Positions 1-13,853 of a stretch of 64,000 nucleotides of DNA are shown in pieces. Both the position numbers and the translations under genes were made by a program. Origin of the DNA: Pempheris klunzingeri (Eukaryota > Chordata > Actinopteri > Acropomatiformes > Pempheridae); contig NC_092019.1 of NCBI RefSeq assembly GCF_042242105.1, forward strand, positions 13,264,328 through 13,328,327, in the 5' to 3' direction. Under the pieces are notes generated by a model. The model was given only the letters and a program-made list of their open reading frames with translations, searched no databases and was not told the origin of the DNA. The stretch's first letter is position 1, and each line of letters opens with the position of its first letter.

Positions 1-227
1 AGTTCCTGCTCCCTCACATGTCATTGAAGGGAAGTCATCGTCTGATACAAGAACTCAAATCACGTTACTTCTTTGCACTTTGGTTTGTCAAAAACAAAAA
101 ATGTGTGTTTGGCATGTGACTACAGAGCCTCATACTCGCATGCACTGACGCATGCAGATGTATTTGTAGGTGACAAATTTTAACTGTAACAGTAATTTTA
201 GATATATTTTCTGTCTCTACAGACACC

Positions 228-2178
228 ATGAAAAGAGAGGTGAAGGCTGGAGTCAACTTCCTCAAACGTTTGGTTTTGGCACGTGGCAAGCTTGATGAAG
301 CCAAAGCAGAACTGTTTGCTGAGAAGCTGCAGAAACTTTTATTCGACAAATATGATGACCACTGGTACCCTGAGTGCCCCAGCAAAGGCCAGGCTTACAG
401 GTAATTTCCAATGTGAAAAATTACACAATCGTCACAAGGATCATAGAACTATATCCCTATTGTTGGCAGAGACCCCTGTATAATAGAGGAAGAAAACAGT
501 TATTGTTTTATCCTTCACAGATGTATTCGGATAAATAACGGAGTAACCTGCGATGAAGTGGTCCTGAAGGCATGTGAGGAGAGCAAGCTCACACCCAGTG
601 AGCTGGGCCTTCCGCGTGAGATCACACTGTGGATCGACCCGCTGGAGGTGTGTGCAAGGTGAGTCACTGGCTGGCCTGCTGAGGCAGAGGCGAAGAATGA
701 CACATACATTCACTCCTCAACAACAAAGAGGCATTTGTCAGTCTAGCCAGGGATTATGACTGTGTTCAAGTCATGATGCATTCGGTGAAACGATGAATAA
801 AAATGTGGGTAGTAAAAAGTGGGAATGTGGGTGACTGTTAAATTAAAGATGACTTGTGTGTGTGGTTTAAACAGATCTGGAGAGAACAGCAGGCCCTTCA
901 CAATAGCCTCTTTCGAAAAGGAGGACGAGAAGGTTGCGCAGGAACAGCAGGGTGACTCCTCGGTGGACTCGATAAACCTGGACACGTCGGATTACCACTC
1001 TGCCACCTCTTCAGATTGTGGTTCTGCTGCGTCGAGTGACACGGAGGAGGAGGCAAAAGATGGCGAGACGGAGGGAGAGCTTGAAAAAGCAGAGAAGGAG
1101 GCTGAAAAGAAGGAGGCAGCAGAAAGCGACGCCTACACCGTAGTAATGGTGCCCAGGATTCGGAAGCGCCATGGAGATGGAGCAAATAAGGTCAAATACG
1201 TCAGAAATATGGTAATTATTTTCTGTCTCTTTTAGGACCATCTGTTGGTACCTCAAAATGATTTTCTATGTTACTTTTTACTGTCAAGAAACCCCAAGAA
1301 AAGAGAGAAAGCATGCATTGTGCCTACTAACACATATTCTCTGTGTAGCTAAAGCTTATTGTAGCTACCTAGCGCTTTATTGTTCACTAAAAGCTATTAC
1401 ATCAATAAGCCACACCTGTTTAGTGGATGACATGGTCCTTCATTACCATGAACACAGGCACTATTGCGTCAGTCCCACATGCACCATCCTGCTGCTCTAA
1501 ATACACACTAGAGCGCCCAGTGTGTCGTAATAAAAAGAACCAAAGCTGAAAATAGTCCCCAAGAAATGCATTAATTACTCCTGTTTGAGTAATGTTTGTT
1601 AAAACTACAGTTCCCAGCTTTAGGATATCACTGAGCCTTTTTTTTAAAAAGAACAAACAATAAAATGTAATATTTGTGACCAGCTTTTAAAGGTTGATGT
1701 CTTCTTTAGGCACAGATGGGCTGGTGCCACACACCGGGTAGGGTAGTCTGAAAGCAGTGAGAGACAGACTAAGGGATTGTTGGCTTTTGGTCTTTTTATG
1801 GGGGTTGTTGACATTGTGATAAAGTTTCAGTAGTGCACGTTCTAGAAAGGAAAGTACCATTGATTCCTCCCATAGGGACAAAGTGTGTTTAACACCCATG
1901 CTGGAAACTCTCCAACGCTCCCCTTCTAATCTCTTGTCCTCCCTCCAATCTTTCTCTTTGTTCAGATCCCTGCCAGCCTCCAGTACTTCTACCACCCTAC
2001 ACCAGTTTGGCCTCAGTACAAGAAGGGCACTCCAGTGTTTCTGAACACAGTGTGCGTGCCTCCAACACCTCCACCCCCACACCAGCAGGTATTTGGCTAC
2101 TACATCTTGCCGCAGCCGTCTCCGCAGTTCATTCTGCCTCAGGCCACTCTGCAGCCGTGGGGAGCTGTGAAGGGTTAG
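228..2178 (+). CDS. BTG/Tob-family antiproliferative protein (BTG3/BTG4-like)
   Basis: Four coding exons are supported by frame and splice signals: 228-400, 521-658, 875-1211 and 1966-2178, giving 286 aa. A 3' splice site five bases before the ATG implies an upstream untranslated exon outside the window. The N-terminal BTG domain is clear: box A around residues 40-63 ([19 protein letters not shown]) and box B around 88-107 ([15 protein letters not shown]). In the family this domain binds CCR4-NOT deadenylase subunits and slows proliferation or clears mRNA. Residues 105-215 form an acidic, Ser/Glu/Lys-rich low-complexity stretch. The last exon is Pro/Gln/Tyr-rich and ends in WGAVKG. The BTG domain most resembles BTG3, BTG4 and the amphibian maternal B9 proteins, but the tail matches none I know, so no symbol is given. 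A possible ATTAAA poly(A) signal lies at 3126-3131. Confidence 0.88.
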
Positions 2179-3675
2179 ACCGTCCAGGAAGTGTGGGGTG
2201 AAGGTGGATAGAGCGTCACAAGCTCCTTCAACTGAGCCACGTTGTGTCAGGTCTGAGGTCAGCAACATTTTTAACTGTATAGCTGAAAGTTATTCCTTGC
2301 ACAACCTGTAATAAGTCCTCTTTTCTTTTCATTTCCGGTGACATGTAATTTATGGCTTGTTCTCAGCACAGAAATACTGAATTTAAGTCGGAACAGTTTT
2401 TAATCTGTAAGGTCTGCACTGCAAAAAAATTTTTTACACACTGTACACTTTAAGAATGACTTCAGTCAATGGGTGCTTGGATTAACTCAGGACGTCTCAG
2501 CAATAATTCTTAATGCCAAATAATTGTCTTTTCAGGAGTCTTATTTGTTATAATGTCAATCTCTTTGTCAGTGTATACAACACTGTTAATCAATGTAAAA
2601 TGTGATTCAGGGGTTTAACCTATTGTAGCTGGAGTAGAATATCTGTATATTAAGAATATTTTTACGAAACTGCTTGTAAATAATACAGAACTTGGATACC
2701 ACATGGCTGATGCACACTTTCTAACCTCACTGTCAATTGTTGTAATTTATTTGGCCACCACTGGATGGCGCTCAAGTCACAGCTAGTACATGAAACTGTA
2801 TATTTTTTATTAACAGTGGCTGTTGTATTTTGCAAATCTGACTTCGCTGAACATGATCTCCCTGCTGCTGGTAAACTGCATAATTCTCCTTATTCAGGTT
2901 TATCTGGTTTATGGTCTGCTTAAAGCTGTGTTTTTGTTGTAAATAATTTTCCTTGTAAACAAAAATGTGCTGCAGCTATATTTAATCCTGAATATGTTTC
3001 TTATGTATTGTGATTATTTAATCACACTCATGCATATTTAATTAATATCCATGCAGCTCTGAGGCTTATCTGTGTGCTTAAGGATTGTTTTGCTTGCACC
3101 TTTTGCATCAACTCTCCACTTTTTTATTAAAATGGATTAAATCAAGTCATACCTGAAATTGTAAGTTGTTCTGCGACTTATTCCTATAATTAATATTTTT
3201 AATCCAGAGTTTGGAGATGTGGGCTGTGTTTTCTATTATGAAAATGTTTTGACATGACCTAGAAAACACCTGTTAATCTGAACCCTCCACTTAAAGTCAT
3301 CCTGTCACCCAGAGCCTTGAGGGTCACTACAGGTCAGTATGGGCTTCAGCACAAGTAGCAGGATGCTGCAGCGGAAGGACTCCTGTGTGCTGGGTGCGTC
3401 ATTTAGCCCAAGGCCATGACGCTGTTCCTCTTTAAACAGGCCCAGTAAAGAGTTTGAAGGCAGAGTGTGTGCATCACTTCTTGTTTGGCCTGTGGAGGGC
3501 TTGCAGGAAATGAAAGGGCATCTTTGGGAACTCAGAATATTAAAATATGTTAGCGGATGAGGCGTAAGTTAGTCCAAGAGAAAAAAGTGTCACAGTTAAT
3601 CAGCTGGGACGAATGGGAAGGCGCGCCAATGAATAATAAAATTACATATTTACATAAATAGTCTACCAGAGGCTA

Positions 3676-3676
3676 A

Positions 3677-3704
<28 letters not shown>
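3676..3704. repeat. (GA)n microsatellite
   Basis: A short pure GA run in the intergenic stretch between the BTG-like gene and kcnn4. Confidence 0.9.
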
Positions 3705-3708
<4 letters not shown>

Positions 3709-4173
3709 GTAGAAGAAAATGCCTCAAAAATCTTAAAATCTTAAAATGGGTGCTTGTGGAGTGAAGGCCAGTACAGCCACTGTTTAATAACCTTGTCTGA
3801 TGTTTTAAATAAGCAGCAACAAATCAGAGGATGAACGTCCTCAACCACGAGATGTCACCCTGTAGCTGTAGTGGAAGTCACGTTCCCTGCCGTCGCAGTG
3901 CATCGCCAATAAATAAATAAAAACACGCGTTTCCTTGCACTTTACTTTTATAGCTTTTATAGTCTTAGTCATTTTCATTTTGTCCAGAAAATGAAACCAG
4001 ATCTTCACGTCTCGTTCCCTAATTAGCATATAGAGCCTTTTTTTGTAACATCTTGTCCAAACGAGTTTTTCCACCAAATTTGCATATGGAAATCTAATAA
4101 AGAAAAATCCAAATCAAACAAACATTTTATTACACATTTCTTAACCATCCACGACCGAGATGACCCCCCCTCC

Positions 4174-4201
<28 letters not shown>
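4174..4201. repeat. (CA)n microsatellite
   Basis: About 14 CA units directly upstream of the GC-rich region that precedes kcnn4. Confidence 0.95.
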
Positions 4202-4204
<3 letters not shown>

Positions 4205-4550
4205 TCCATTTGTGGCAGACTGACGCACACTCTTTAAATAATAGGCCTACCCATGTAAACAGGAGTACATAGCCAACTGCAGCGTGCGAATGGCACCAGT
4301 GCGCGTAACCACGCCGCGCCGGCTGGTAGGAGTGTTGATGTGAGGGTGTGTTGGAGGCCACGGGTTTTGGTAAGCTCACCACTTCGATGAGCGTCAAACG
4401 AGAGAAGGGTCTGGCTCACAGTGCGCCCATCGGACTATGCCTTCCCCAGCTCGGGGGGGAAGCCAGAGGGAGACCGGACAGGCAGACGACGCAGCAGAGC
4501 GCGGCAGCAGGGAGAGAGGGACGGGCGGCCGTCTCCTGTGCGCTTTGGAG

Positions 4551-7500
4551 ATGGAGATGACGAACTCCAAAGTGGACTGTGTAAATTGCGATGGCTTGAT
4601 CAATCGAAACGGCGGGGACTCGGCTGAAGTGTCCGTGCCGCTGTCACTTTCCGGGAAGCGGATTTCTCCCATGGAGGGAGACGAACTCTACAGACTGCGA
4701 GACAGAAAGTTTTTATTAGAGGATAAAAAGCGGCTTTGCGCGTTGGCTTTGGGCACTGCTCTGCTTGGGATAGTGCTGATGATAATCCACGCCGAGATAT
4801 GTCCCCGCTATTATCAACCGGTAGGTTTAAGAAATTGACTACATTCATGTCTAAGGCAATGCAATTTTGACCAAAGCTGACCTCAAAGTGTAAGAGTTGA
4901 CATTGGCATAACCAAATCAAATAGCGAGACTGGAAATGTTTGAAATGTGACGCTTTTTGGTTTTTGTTGACATTTGACCGCAAAGCTGTACATCTCAACA
5001 AATTCCCCATCTCTGTCAGCACTGCACTTCTCGTCATACCTCCTGCAAATACATTTCAGTCTTACAAGTCTAATCAAAACTGGAGCTAACGTGAACTATT
5101 GCGCTTCTGCACGAACTGCAAAGGGTTCAGTTTATAGCGAACATCCACAGCGTTGGAGTAAGAGCATGTGCGCCGCAGTGCGTGCTCTGTGCAGCAGCCA
5201 AACCACTAACGTCAACATTCCCTACACTGACTTCGTGTTGTACCTGTATATTTTAGTGATGGCACTTGAACTCATCATCGGATGATGAAATAATTGACAA
5301 AAACATCATACTTTTGCTTTCAGCATCATTCACTGGCACTAAAGCTTATAGCTGATTGCTCTGCTGGTGTGACAGCATCTTTACTCTTCTTTAACTCCTT
5401 ATTTAGCTGCTACAAGTGCTCAAAATAGCTTTGTCATTCAGATTACAACAGAACTGATACAAACAAGTTAATAGCTTCACATTGAACCATGCTATTTTTT
5501 ATTCATTATACCATAATTGGTACAGAAAAAAACAAAACACCTAACACAACTGGCTCTGTTTGTGGTCATAACAACTTCTTAGCAGACAGATTAGCAGACA
5601 GTCTAAGCCCCATGCAGCTCCACAGCAGAACCTGCACCTGGGCTTTGAACCTCCCTGACCTACTGATTAGTTAGTCCATTTCCAGACACACTATTTGGTA
5701 GCACAGCCTCATGACATTAACATGCAGATCTCAGTGGATAACAATGCCAGGCCACACAATCAACAAATTATTAACTCCCCCTGACTTCCTACAGCACATG
5801 CCAGATCCACATGTGGAAAAAAGTTCTCATGCAATGCCGCTAAACATCAGACCACCTCCATGCTGTGAAGTCAGTGATTGATTACAGTGTCAAAGAGTCC
5901 CACATTTCTAACTCACATCAGCTACAATCTTTTGAGAAACCTATGGAAATACGGCCTGACCTGCAAAAATATGCCTGATGCGCTCAGAAAGTTGGACCAG
6001 GAGTAACGTGGTCGTGAAATTAACGGCGCTGGCACAAAGATGACATTACTATTCCAGTTTACTAATACGAACCAAGAACAGGTGTTGTCTATCCATTCCT
6101 AACAACAGGCATCAGCTTCGGCACCATGGAAATGCTGATGCACTGGAAAAGAGTTCTCTGCCGCAGTTAAAGCATATTATTTTGGAGAGGCTGCATTGCT
6201 GATTTAACCATAGCTTATATAACCATTTTCAGCACTCATCTTTAGTGTGACACCCCCCCCCGACTGACGTGACTTATGGTCACATAGAGGCCACCTTATC
6301 AAAATATAACATCTTTTGCATTGACGCCATTGGTTTTTATCTTTGAAGTCATTTTTAGGTATACTACAGGATATTGCACTTTAGGCCTATTGAAGTTAAT
6401 GCCAGTCTGCAAAGTTATATTTTAAGCTCACCTTTTCATGTTTATGCACGAAAAAACAGGGCTATTTATGGAACGTTTTTCCACATTTCACCTCTTCCCC
6501 TGCAGCGAGATTGCTCACAGTACCTCAGGCTATCTTTCCACATCATTTAGTGTATAATTAGAGCGTTTGCATGGCCAGTCTACAAGTCTCTATGCCTTGA
6601 ATGTGGCTGTGCGGGGGCCAGGAGTGTGCACTTTGACGTGGATGCAACCTCACGCCCTCTTTACTGCAACTGTTTTACAACTTTCCTGGAATGACTTTAC
6701 TATCCAAAATAATATCCTCATATTGACACATGCATGACCAGTGTTCAGAAGAATATTCCTTTATGTTTAAACAGTGGGTGAATAAGATTTATTTTTGTAG
6801 GCATGCCTATACATACATAACATAACGGACTGTCTAGAACCTACAGTCTACAACAATTACAATGAATACATTGGGTATCATTGTAATATTCTTCCTAGAT
6901 ATGTTTTTTTGGAAAAATCTTATTAAACATTAAATTTTTTTTAAATGTATTAACACTACCAGCACATTCATAATTCAGAGAAATATTGAGGAACATCTTT
7001 TGGTCAGACAGTGATTACAGCTCTATCCCATGAATATATGATACAGCTTATTCCTTGCTTATTCCTCTGCATATAATCTTAAAACTTAGCATCCAACCAA
7101 CTAAACCTGTTATCATACCCAGTCACTGCATGCTTACCTTGGCTGCCGTTTTCTGTCTGTGTTTGTCTGACATGTGCCATGTCTTTTTCATCCTGCTGTC
7201 TTGATGGGTCTAACTGCGTCCTCTTTAGCTTAATCAGAAATGAGATTATACACTGTGTTGTCACTCTTTAACTGTTTTATCTGACAGGCAGTTTAACATG
7301 TTTTGGTTTTGCATTAATTGTGTGCATCGTACATTTTCGACTCATTTGCCTTTCCTTTTCCAGATTTCTCCTGTTTTAAAAAGTTTTCAGCCTGCACCTG
7401 AACTGCTGCAACTATCTAAAACAAATTTGCAACAAAAACATATTTTCATTTACATTTCTTTTTACATTTTTAAGTTTCAAAAATATTATGATGGAAATTT

Positions 7501-10500
7501 AACACTGGATCACAATAAAGTAATAGCTATAAGCCCACAATACTCTGTACTCTGCACCTGTCAATGCAGTAATACAGTCTTATTGTTTGTCAAAATAAAA
7601 TGTTCCAAACATCAATATGAAGCTACATGCAAATGAGCAAAACTGTACCTGTCGTGTATGCAACACATAGCTGCTCACCTCAAAATCAGCATTCATTCCT
7701 TTAACTAAACTACACATCCAAAAACTGCCTTGTTACATATAGGCCAGCTGTGGGTCGTATATTTCCCCATGTTAGAGCAACAGATCCTCATGAGTTCATT
7801 TCTGCAGTTGACCAATGTGTGAGAAAGGCTAGTGAGAAAGAAAATCAGCAGTTCTAAAAGTCCCAACAACCAGGATGGAGAGCCCGGTCAACAGGGTGCA
7901 ATGAAGTGAAGTATCCAGCTCACTTGTAATGTTTGAGGCCGAGTAATCTGCAGGTTTTTATTCATCTCTGACAGCTAATCAGCCACTCCTGACTTGTATA
8001 GTGTGTGCCTAACTCTGGTAACTCTCTCCACCAACACTGTTTGATGTTTCCCGCAAACCCTCTAGGGTTACAGTGTTACAGATAATGGGTGATAATGTCT
8101 GATGTTTGCTGGTGAATGACCGATATGGAGGATCACTCTTAGCATAATATTCTTACAGCATATCCATGTGTATGCTGTAGATGTCCGTTACACCCAGCAG
8201 TGATCGTGTAGTACCTCTAATCATAGAATGTGTCACCAGGTAACTTTCCCTGCTGTAATGTCTCCTATGATTGTCCCACTACATCTATATAATATTTTGT
8301 AAACGTACCCTTATGTTTATTACAGGATACCTCTAGTTCCATGTGTGACCTAGGTAGGTCACTACATGAAAGCTAATGAAACAACGCTGACTAACGAACC
8401 AAATTGGAAAGCTAAAGTCAGATGCATGTGTTATGTATTTTTAAGCATTTATTTACTTCAGTACATATAAACCAGGCCACATTCACCTTTTTCATTGGAT
8501 TCAGTGTTGCTATACCTTGGGTGGCCTGTCCTGGTGACGTTGGCTGGTTGTCCTTCCAAGGCTATGAGAAACAATCCGTGTTAAGGTTAACCCAAATTAG
8601 GTTCACCGGGCTTGAAATGGCTGTTTCCAACAGGGAAACGTTACAAAGACAAATTTAGAAGCTCGGCAAGAAACATGTTGTTGAACTCTCTGTTATAGAC
8701 TGTGGTGAAATGTTGAGCTTTTGTGGGGTCTTCTAATTAGCCCTGGATGGAACACAGACATGATGTGGATGCTACGGGAGAAACTGGAAAATGGCGTACC
8801 TTGCCAACAGACGTCACACAATACCACCTACACGCTCAAGTTTCCTCAAGTTTGAAAGTTTGTAATTATCTTTGTAACTGTAAACCACATTAAACTGCAC
8901 CTCCCGTTAAAAACTTCCAACGGTGTTGCATCGGTAGCGCTGAGATGGCTGAATTAGGGGTATAGGTGCTCTTAAACCTGCTGAGACCAGGATGGTATGC
9001 CAGAGGTCTGCGCTTACTTCTTTCAGTTCGGTTTGTGAGAACATTTCAGACAATGATTGGCAAACCACGATACTGTGTGTATCTTAGTGTCTAGCTGTCA
9101 GTTCTGTGGAATGGAAAGTATTTAATTACAAGCACTCCCGTTACTGCAATTGAGTGGCTTGAGTACATTATAGACTCAGTAATTTCACTTTCATTAGGCC
9201 TAAGTACTGTAAATTTCTAATGAAGCTCCTTTTGGAAAGTCAAGAATTACACAGTAGCCTACAGTTATCCTGTTATAACACATATTCCACTTAAATTAGC
9301 TCTAAATGATCTTTTATGTAAAGGAAATCTATGACACAACTGTTTTTATAGAGAAAAGATGGTTAACACACTTCATCACAGATTGGAGAGGGAATGATTG
9401 GTGTTTTCAGTGGTATAAAACTGTGAAAAGTAGCTGATGCTCAAAATAGTGAATGCTGGCAATTTTGTTAACAAATCATAAACAATCAATTGATTGTTGA
9501 GTTGGAGTCATTTTTTCAACTTATCAAGTTGTTTCAATTCTATAAAGTAGTTTTAATTACCAAACCAAGTTTTATCTGTTTTATCTTGTAATTTGAAATA
9601 AGGGGACATTACTTAAGTCAGCTGAGGCTGCACATTGACTATGGAGTCTGCATAGTGCAGATGAAAAAATGACCTCTGTTTATTTGGAAGAGCTGGCAGC
9701 ATAATTGTTAGGTGGGAAGTTGTTGAAGGGCCAAGTCCTTCTTGCAGTAGTTTGTTGTTCAGTCCACATTGTCCCATTGCCCATTCCAAACTGTGAGAAA
9801 ACAAAACAAAACCCAAAAGTTAATACAGATTTTTTTTGTATTCTGGTCAATGGTCAATATAATTTTAAACATTGAAAATACACAAAGACTTGACCAAGAC
9901 TCAATGAATTATGACTTGTGAAATATTTAAGCGATCTACTTCCTGTTGTTGTGTAGCATTTCTTTTTTTCTCCTACAATTCAGTGGCCAGTGTGTTTGAA
10001 ATTCTGCACATAAACACATGAAACACATGGAAGGCCCTTTGATTTTGTCTGCCTATGTATTATTTGAAGATGCCTTACATCCTTTTTTAATGTCAAGTGA
10101 CTAAATTCACAACACAAAAAACTGACTAACTAGCTAACTAACTATGTAATATGTAAGTACACAGAGTACTTGAATAGAAAACTGCCCCAGGGACAACTCT
10201 TTGTACTGCAGTTAGGAGGCCACATTGGCCTGTAGTGACCATATGTTGCCAAACTGTCTGTTTTGAACTTTTATTTCAGTAATTTTCTTTCAAAGTAATC
10301 TTACCTCTCTATAAGCACTTAAGTTGGATATTTTGGTTCTCTTTCCGACCCTGTCATTACCACAGTGGGCACAAGAACCTGTTCAGTTTAGGAGCTATTT
10401 TGTAAAACCCTGATAATGCAGCATTTTAATGGAAAGATACACATTTTCAGCAGTTGAAGAGAGTCTTTCTTTTATGCCTTATCTCCCTTGTCTTAATTTC

Positions 10501-13500
10501 CTCCCCAGGACATGGAGATTCCCTTAATCATCAACTGTTCCATCAGCCTCTCCACTGGGTGTCTCCTGGTCCTCATTATAACTTTCCATTATAAGGACAT
10601 CAGGGTGAGTTTGCCTTTTCCCCTTTTTTTCCAACAGTCTGGATGCCCTCATTGTGATGTGGTGCGTGCCCGAGTGAGAGCCTGCGTATGTGCATGCATA
10701 GGTACACTGCTGATCGTCAGGGGTCCACTTGCCTTATTTTGTGCATTGGGTTTTACATCAGGGATGTTTGTTCCAAATTAGCTTGGTCAGAATGACACTT
10801 TGTTAAACGTACTTGGGGGCAAATGTTTCAGAGGGAGCTTTCGGTCTGTGTTATATTTGCTGTATGCCTAAAAAAACACCCACATGCCCACACATGCATG
10901 CACAACACTGCAGCTGCAATATTTTTACATTTTTGTTGTTGTGTGTGAATTCAACATGCATGAAAGGATTTGGCTGAAATTAATTTGCCCTCATACAGTC
11001 ACAGCATTCATATTCAAGAGCCGTACGAACAACAAGTGCAGAAAGCGCTGTGTATATGCACAGTAGTAATGAATACACTCAACTACTTTTCAGGACTCAA
11101 GATGTCTTTTACTGTTTGTGGTCAGGCTGCTGGGATTATACTCTCACCTACAGTATTTTCAGTTTGGTTGCTAGTCCTGTGTGTCTGATATAAGTGGGGT
11201 CCATGCAAGTGCAAAAGGGAGATAAGGGAGGCCAGGTTTAGGGTGGAGGCTAACACACAGGCAGTGCTCAGTGATACGTAATGTGACTTTAATTCCTGTG
11301 ACAAACTAAATCAAGCCAAGAACATCAAGATGCTTTGAGTCTCAATTAGCAGAGCAACTAGAAAGACAGTTCTGAGGAATCATATCCTTTTATTTTCTTC
11401 AACAAACTGAGGCTCACTAAAGCTTTATATTAAGGGGATATGAGAACCAAGCATTCAAACTAGAAAACTAGAGAAAACAAACTAGAGAACTGTGTATTTT
11501 TTGCTTGTGATGCAAAATACACAAATATGCATATCCCCGTAAGGCACATATTGGGATTAGTTTTTGTGTGACTCAGATGAAACGCTGGATTTGATTTTCA
11601 ACATTCAGGAGTGGTTGATTTTTCAACAAATAAATTGAAAGGCATCCTTGTTTTTGGTTCTACAGAACTATTATATTTGTTTATTTCAAGGTTTAAGCAG
11701 TCATCTCACGAAGATTGCATATCAACTGGTGCAACAAAACAGGCAGCCCCTTGCTTTAATGTCATCAACTAGTGATGTAGGATAATGAGAAGTGAAATTA
11801 CAGCCATATCAAATGTTTCCTATGTGAGTTTCAAGTTTCAACTATACTGTCCATCTTTCAGCTGTTCGTCATCGACCACAACCAGGTGGACTGGCGTATT
11901 GCCATGACCAGCCACAGGGTTCTTGTGATCACTCTTGAGCTGTTAGTCTGTGTCATCCATCCTGTTGAGACATACTGGGGTGCTGGCCCCCCAGGCAACT
12001 CCTCATCCTCAGCTCCACTCTGTGTTTCCAACCTTCACGGCGAGGCCCTGATGGACATTGAGCTGCTGCTATCAGTTCTGATGTTCCTCCGCCTGTACTT
12101 GGTGCACAGAGCCATCTTGCTCCACAGCAAAGTGCTGCTGAGCGCCTCCTACAGGAGCATCGGCTCCCTCAACAACATCAACTTCACCTTCCGCTTTGTT
12201 CTCAAAGTACTGATGAACAAATACCCGGCGCGTACGCTGCTGGTCTTCATCCTCTCCTTCTGGCTCACTGCGTCGTGGATGCTTACTCAGTGTGAAAGGT
12301 ATGTGTGTAATCAATACAAATGGACTGATCATAAAGTTGTGGCGTTACAAGTTACAAGTCTAACGACCAGAGAATGCATGGCGTCACTTTCACCAACTTT
12401 GGAGACTGACTGTTTATATTGTTACAGCCCCGTTCTAAGACTGGGGAAAAAACAAGAGACATACAAATAAACCAAACAGAACCAAACTAATGAACAAAAT
12501 AATTTATTTACAACAAAACAAGTCAAAATCAGCAAACAAAATAGATAGGACGAATCTGTTAAGTCAGTACTGGAAGAAGTGGATGAATGAAAATGTTGAA
12601 AGTGCTGTCAGGATGATCAAAGCCCAAAAGCTACATGGAAAGATGTGTAGTGAGAGAAGATCTGCCCAAGAGCAGAGTGATCCAAGCAGAAAGGCAGTCA
12701 CAAGGAGGGACCTCCATCACAAATTGTTTCAAATGGGAAAGCTTTCGATTAATAATCTACCCTTAAATACTGTAATGCATAAATGGTACTGATATGATTT
12801 GCAGTAGCAAATAAAAGTAGTAAGTAAAAATAGAAGAAATGAAGAAACGAGAGGTGGGTGAGAAGATTAATATGTTTACCAATGTTACTAATATGTTACT
12901 CTTGGCAACAAATCAATTATGTTCCAAATTCACTCAATATATTCAAATTCAGTATAAGGAATATATTCTGTGCTTGGTTGTTTCTCGTTTTCTGAAAGAA
13001 CCGATCCTGCTTAACAAATATTGACTAGACTTAACGCATAGAAACAATAAAAATATGCCCCTTGTTTGCTTTCCACAATAATTAAGAACGTGAATATTCA
13101 CTACACTCAGATATCACAGATTGAGCAAATAAATGGTTGCCCAAGGAACATTTCCAAATGAATCCAAGTAGAATCCAATGAGGTCAACAAACTTTAAGTT
13201 TTTTATGTATCTTTCAATGGCAGATTTTGTGAAGATTACAGTTATCTGAGGCTTTTATGCAAAATACTGAATAGAGCTTTTAAAACCTTTAATCAAACAT
13301 GCTTCTGAGTGGTAATGCCCTGCCCACACACACAGCTTTGCACAACTGTGCTTATCAGGACATTACATTGACTTCCTTTCATTGTGGACAGACGATCCCT
13401 AACCCTAACCTTAACCTAACCTCAGTTCACACCTTACCCCTAACTTTAACCAGGACCTCAGAAATTACGTTTTGCCTCATGAGGACCAAACTTTGGTCCC

Positions 13501-13795
13501 CTGGTCCAAACAAGGTTGTTGCTTATATCAGAATCAGCCCCATTAAGGGTAGACAACACATACACTCTTGTCTTGTCACAGTTGTGAGGACACTGATTGA
13601 TGCAATGCATTCCCTAGCCCTTCACCCCAACCTTAACCTAATCCTAATTCTAGCCTGAACCTTAAAACCAAGTCTTAACCCTGAAATGGCCCTTTGAAGT
13701 TGTGAGGACCAGGCTAAATGTCCTCACAATGCAGGAATGTCCTCAAAACAATGGTTTAAAACCAAACATTGCACTTACAACTCTACAAAGACATG

Positions 13796-13853
<58 letters not shown>

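Larger units (their letters stand above)
2179..4436. other. BTG-like 3' UTR, then intergenic DNA up to kcnn4
   Basis: AT-rich sequence with no convincing coding exon. The first kilobase is probably the 3' UTR of the BTG-like gene, ending near the ATTAAA at 3126-3131. A short GA run lies at 3676-3704 and a CA run at 4174-4201. From about 4240 the sequence becomes GC-richer and leads into the first kcnn4 exon, so it probably holds the kcnn4 promoter. No TATA box is obvious. Confidence 0.5.

Noticed and set aside
12490-12792. 100-aa open frame in kcnn4 intron 3
   Set aside because: Composition is that of AT-rich intron DNA, no family is recognisable and no splice sites join it to kcnn4.
13395-13685. 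Telomere or chromosome end
   Set aside because: The CCCTAA-like units are degenerate, few and inside a gene intron. They belong to a dispersed repeat.
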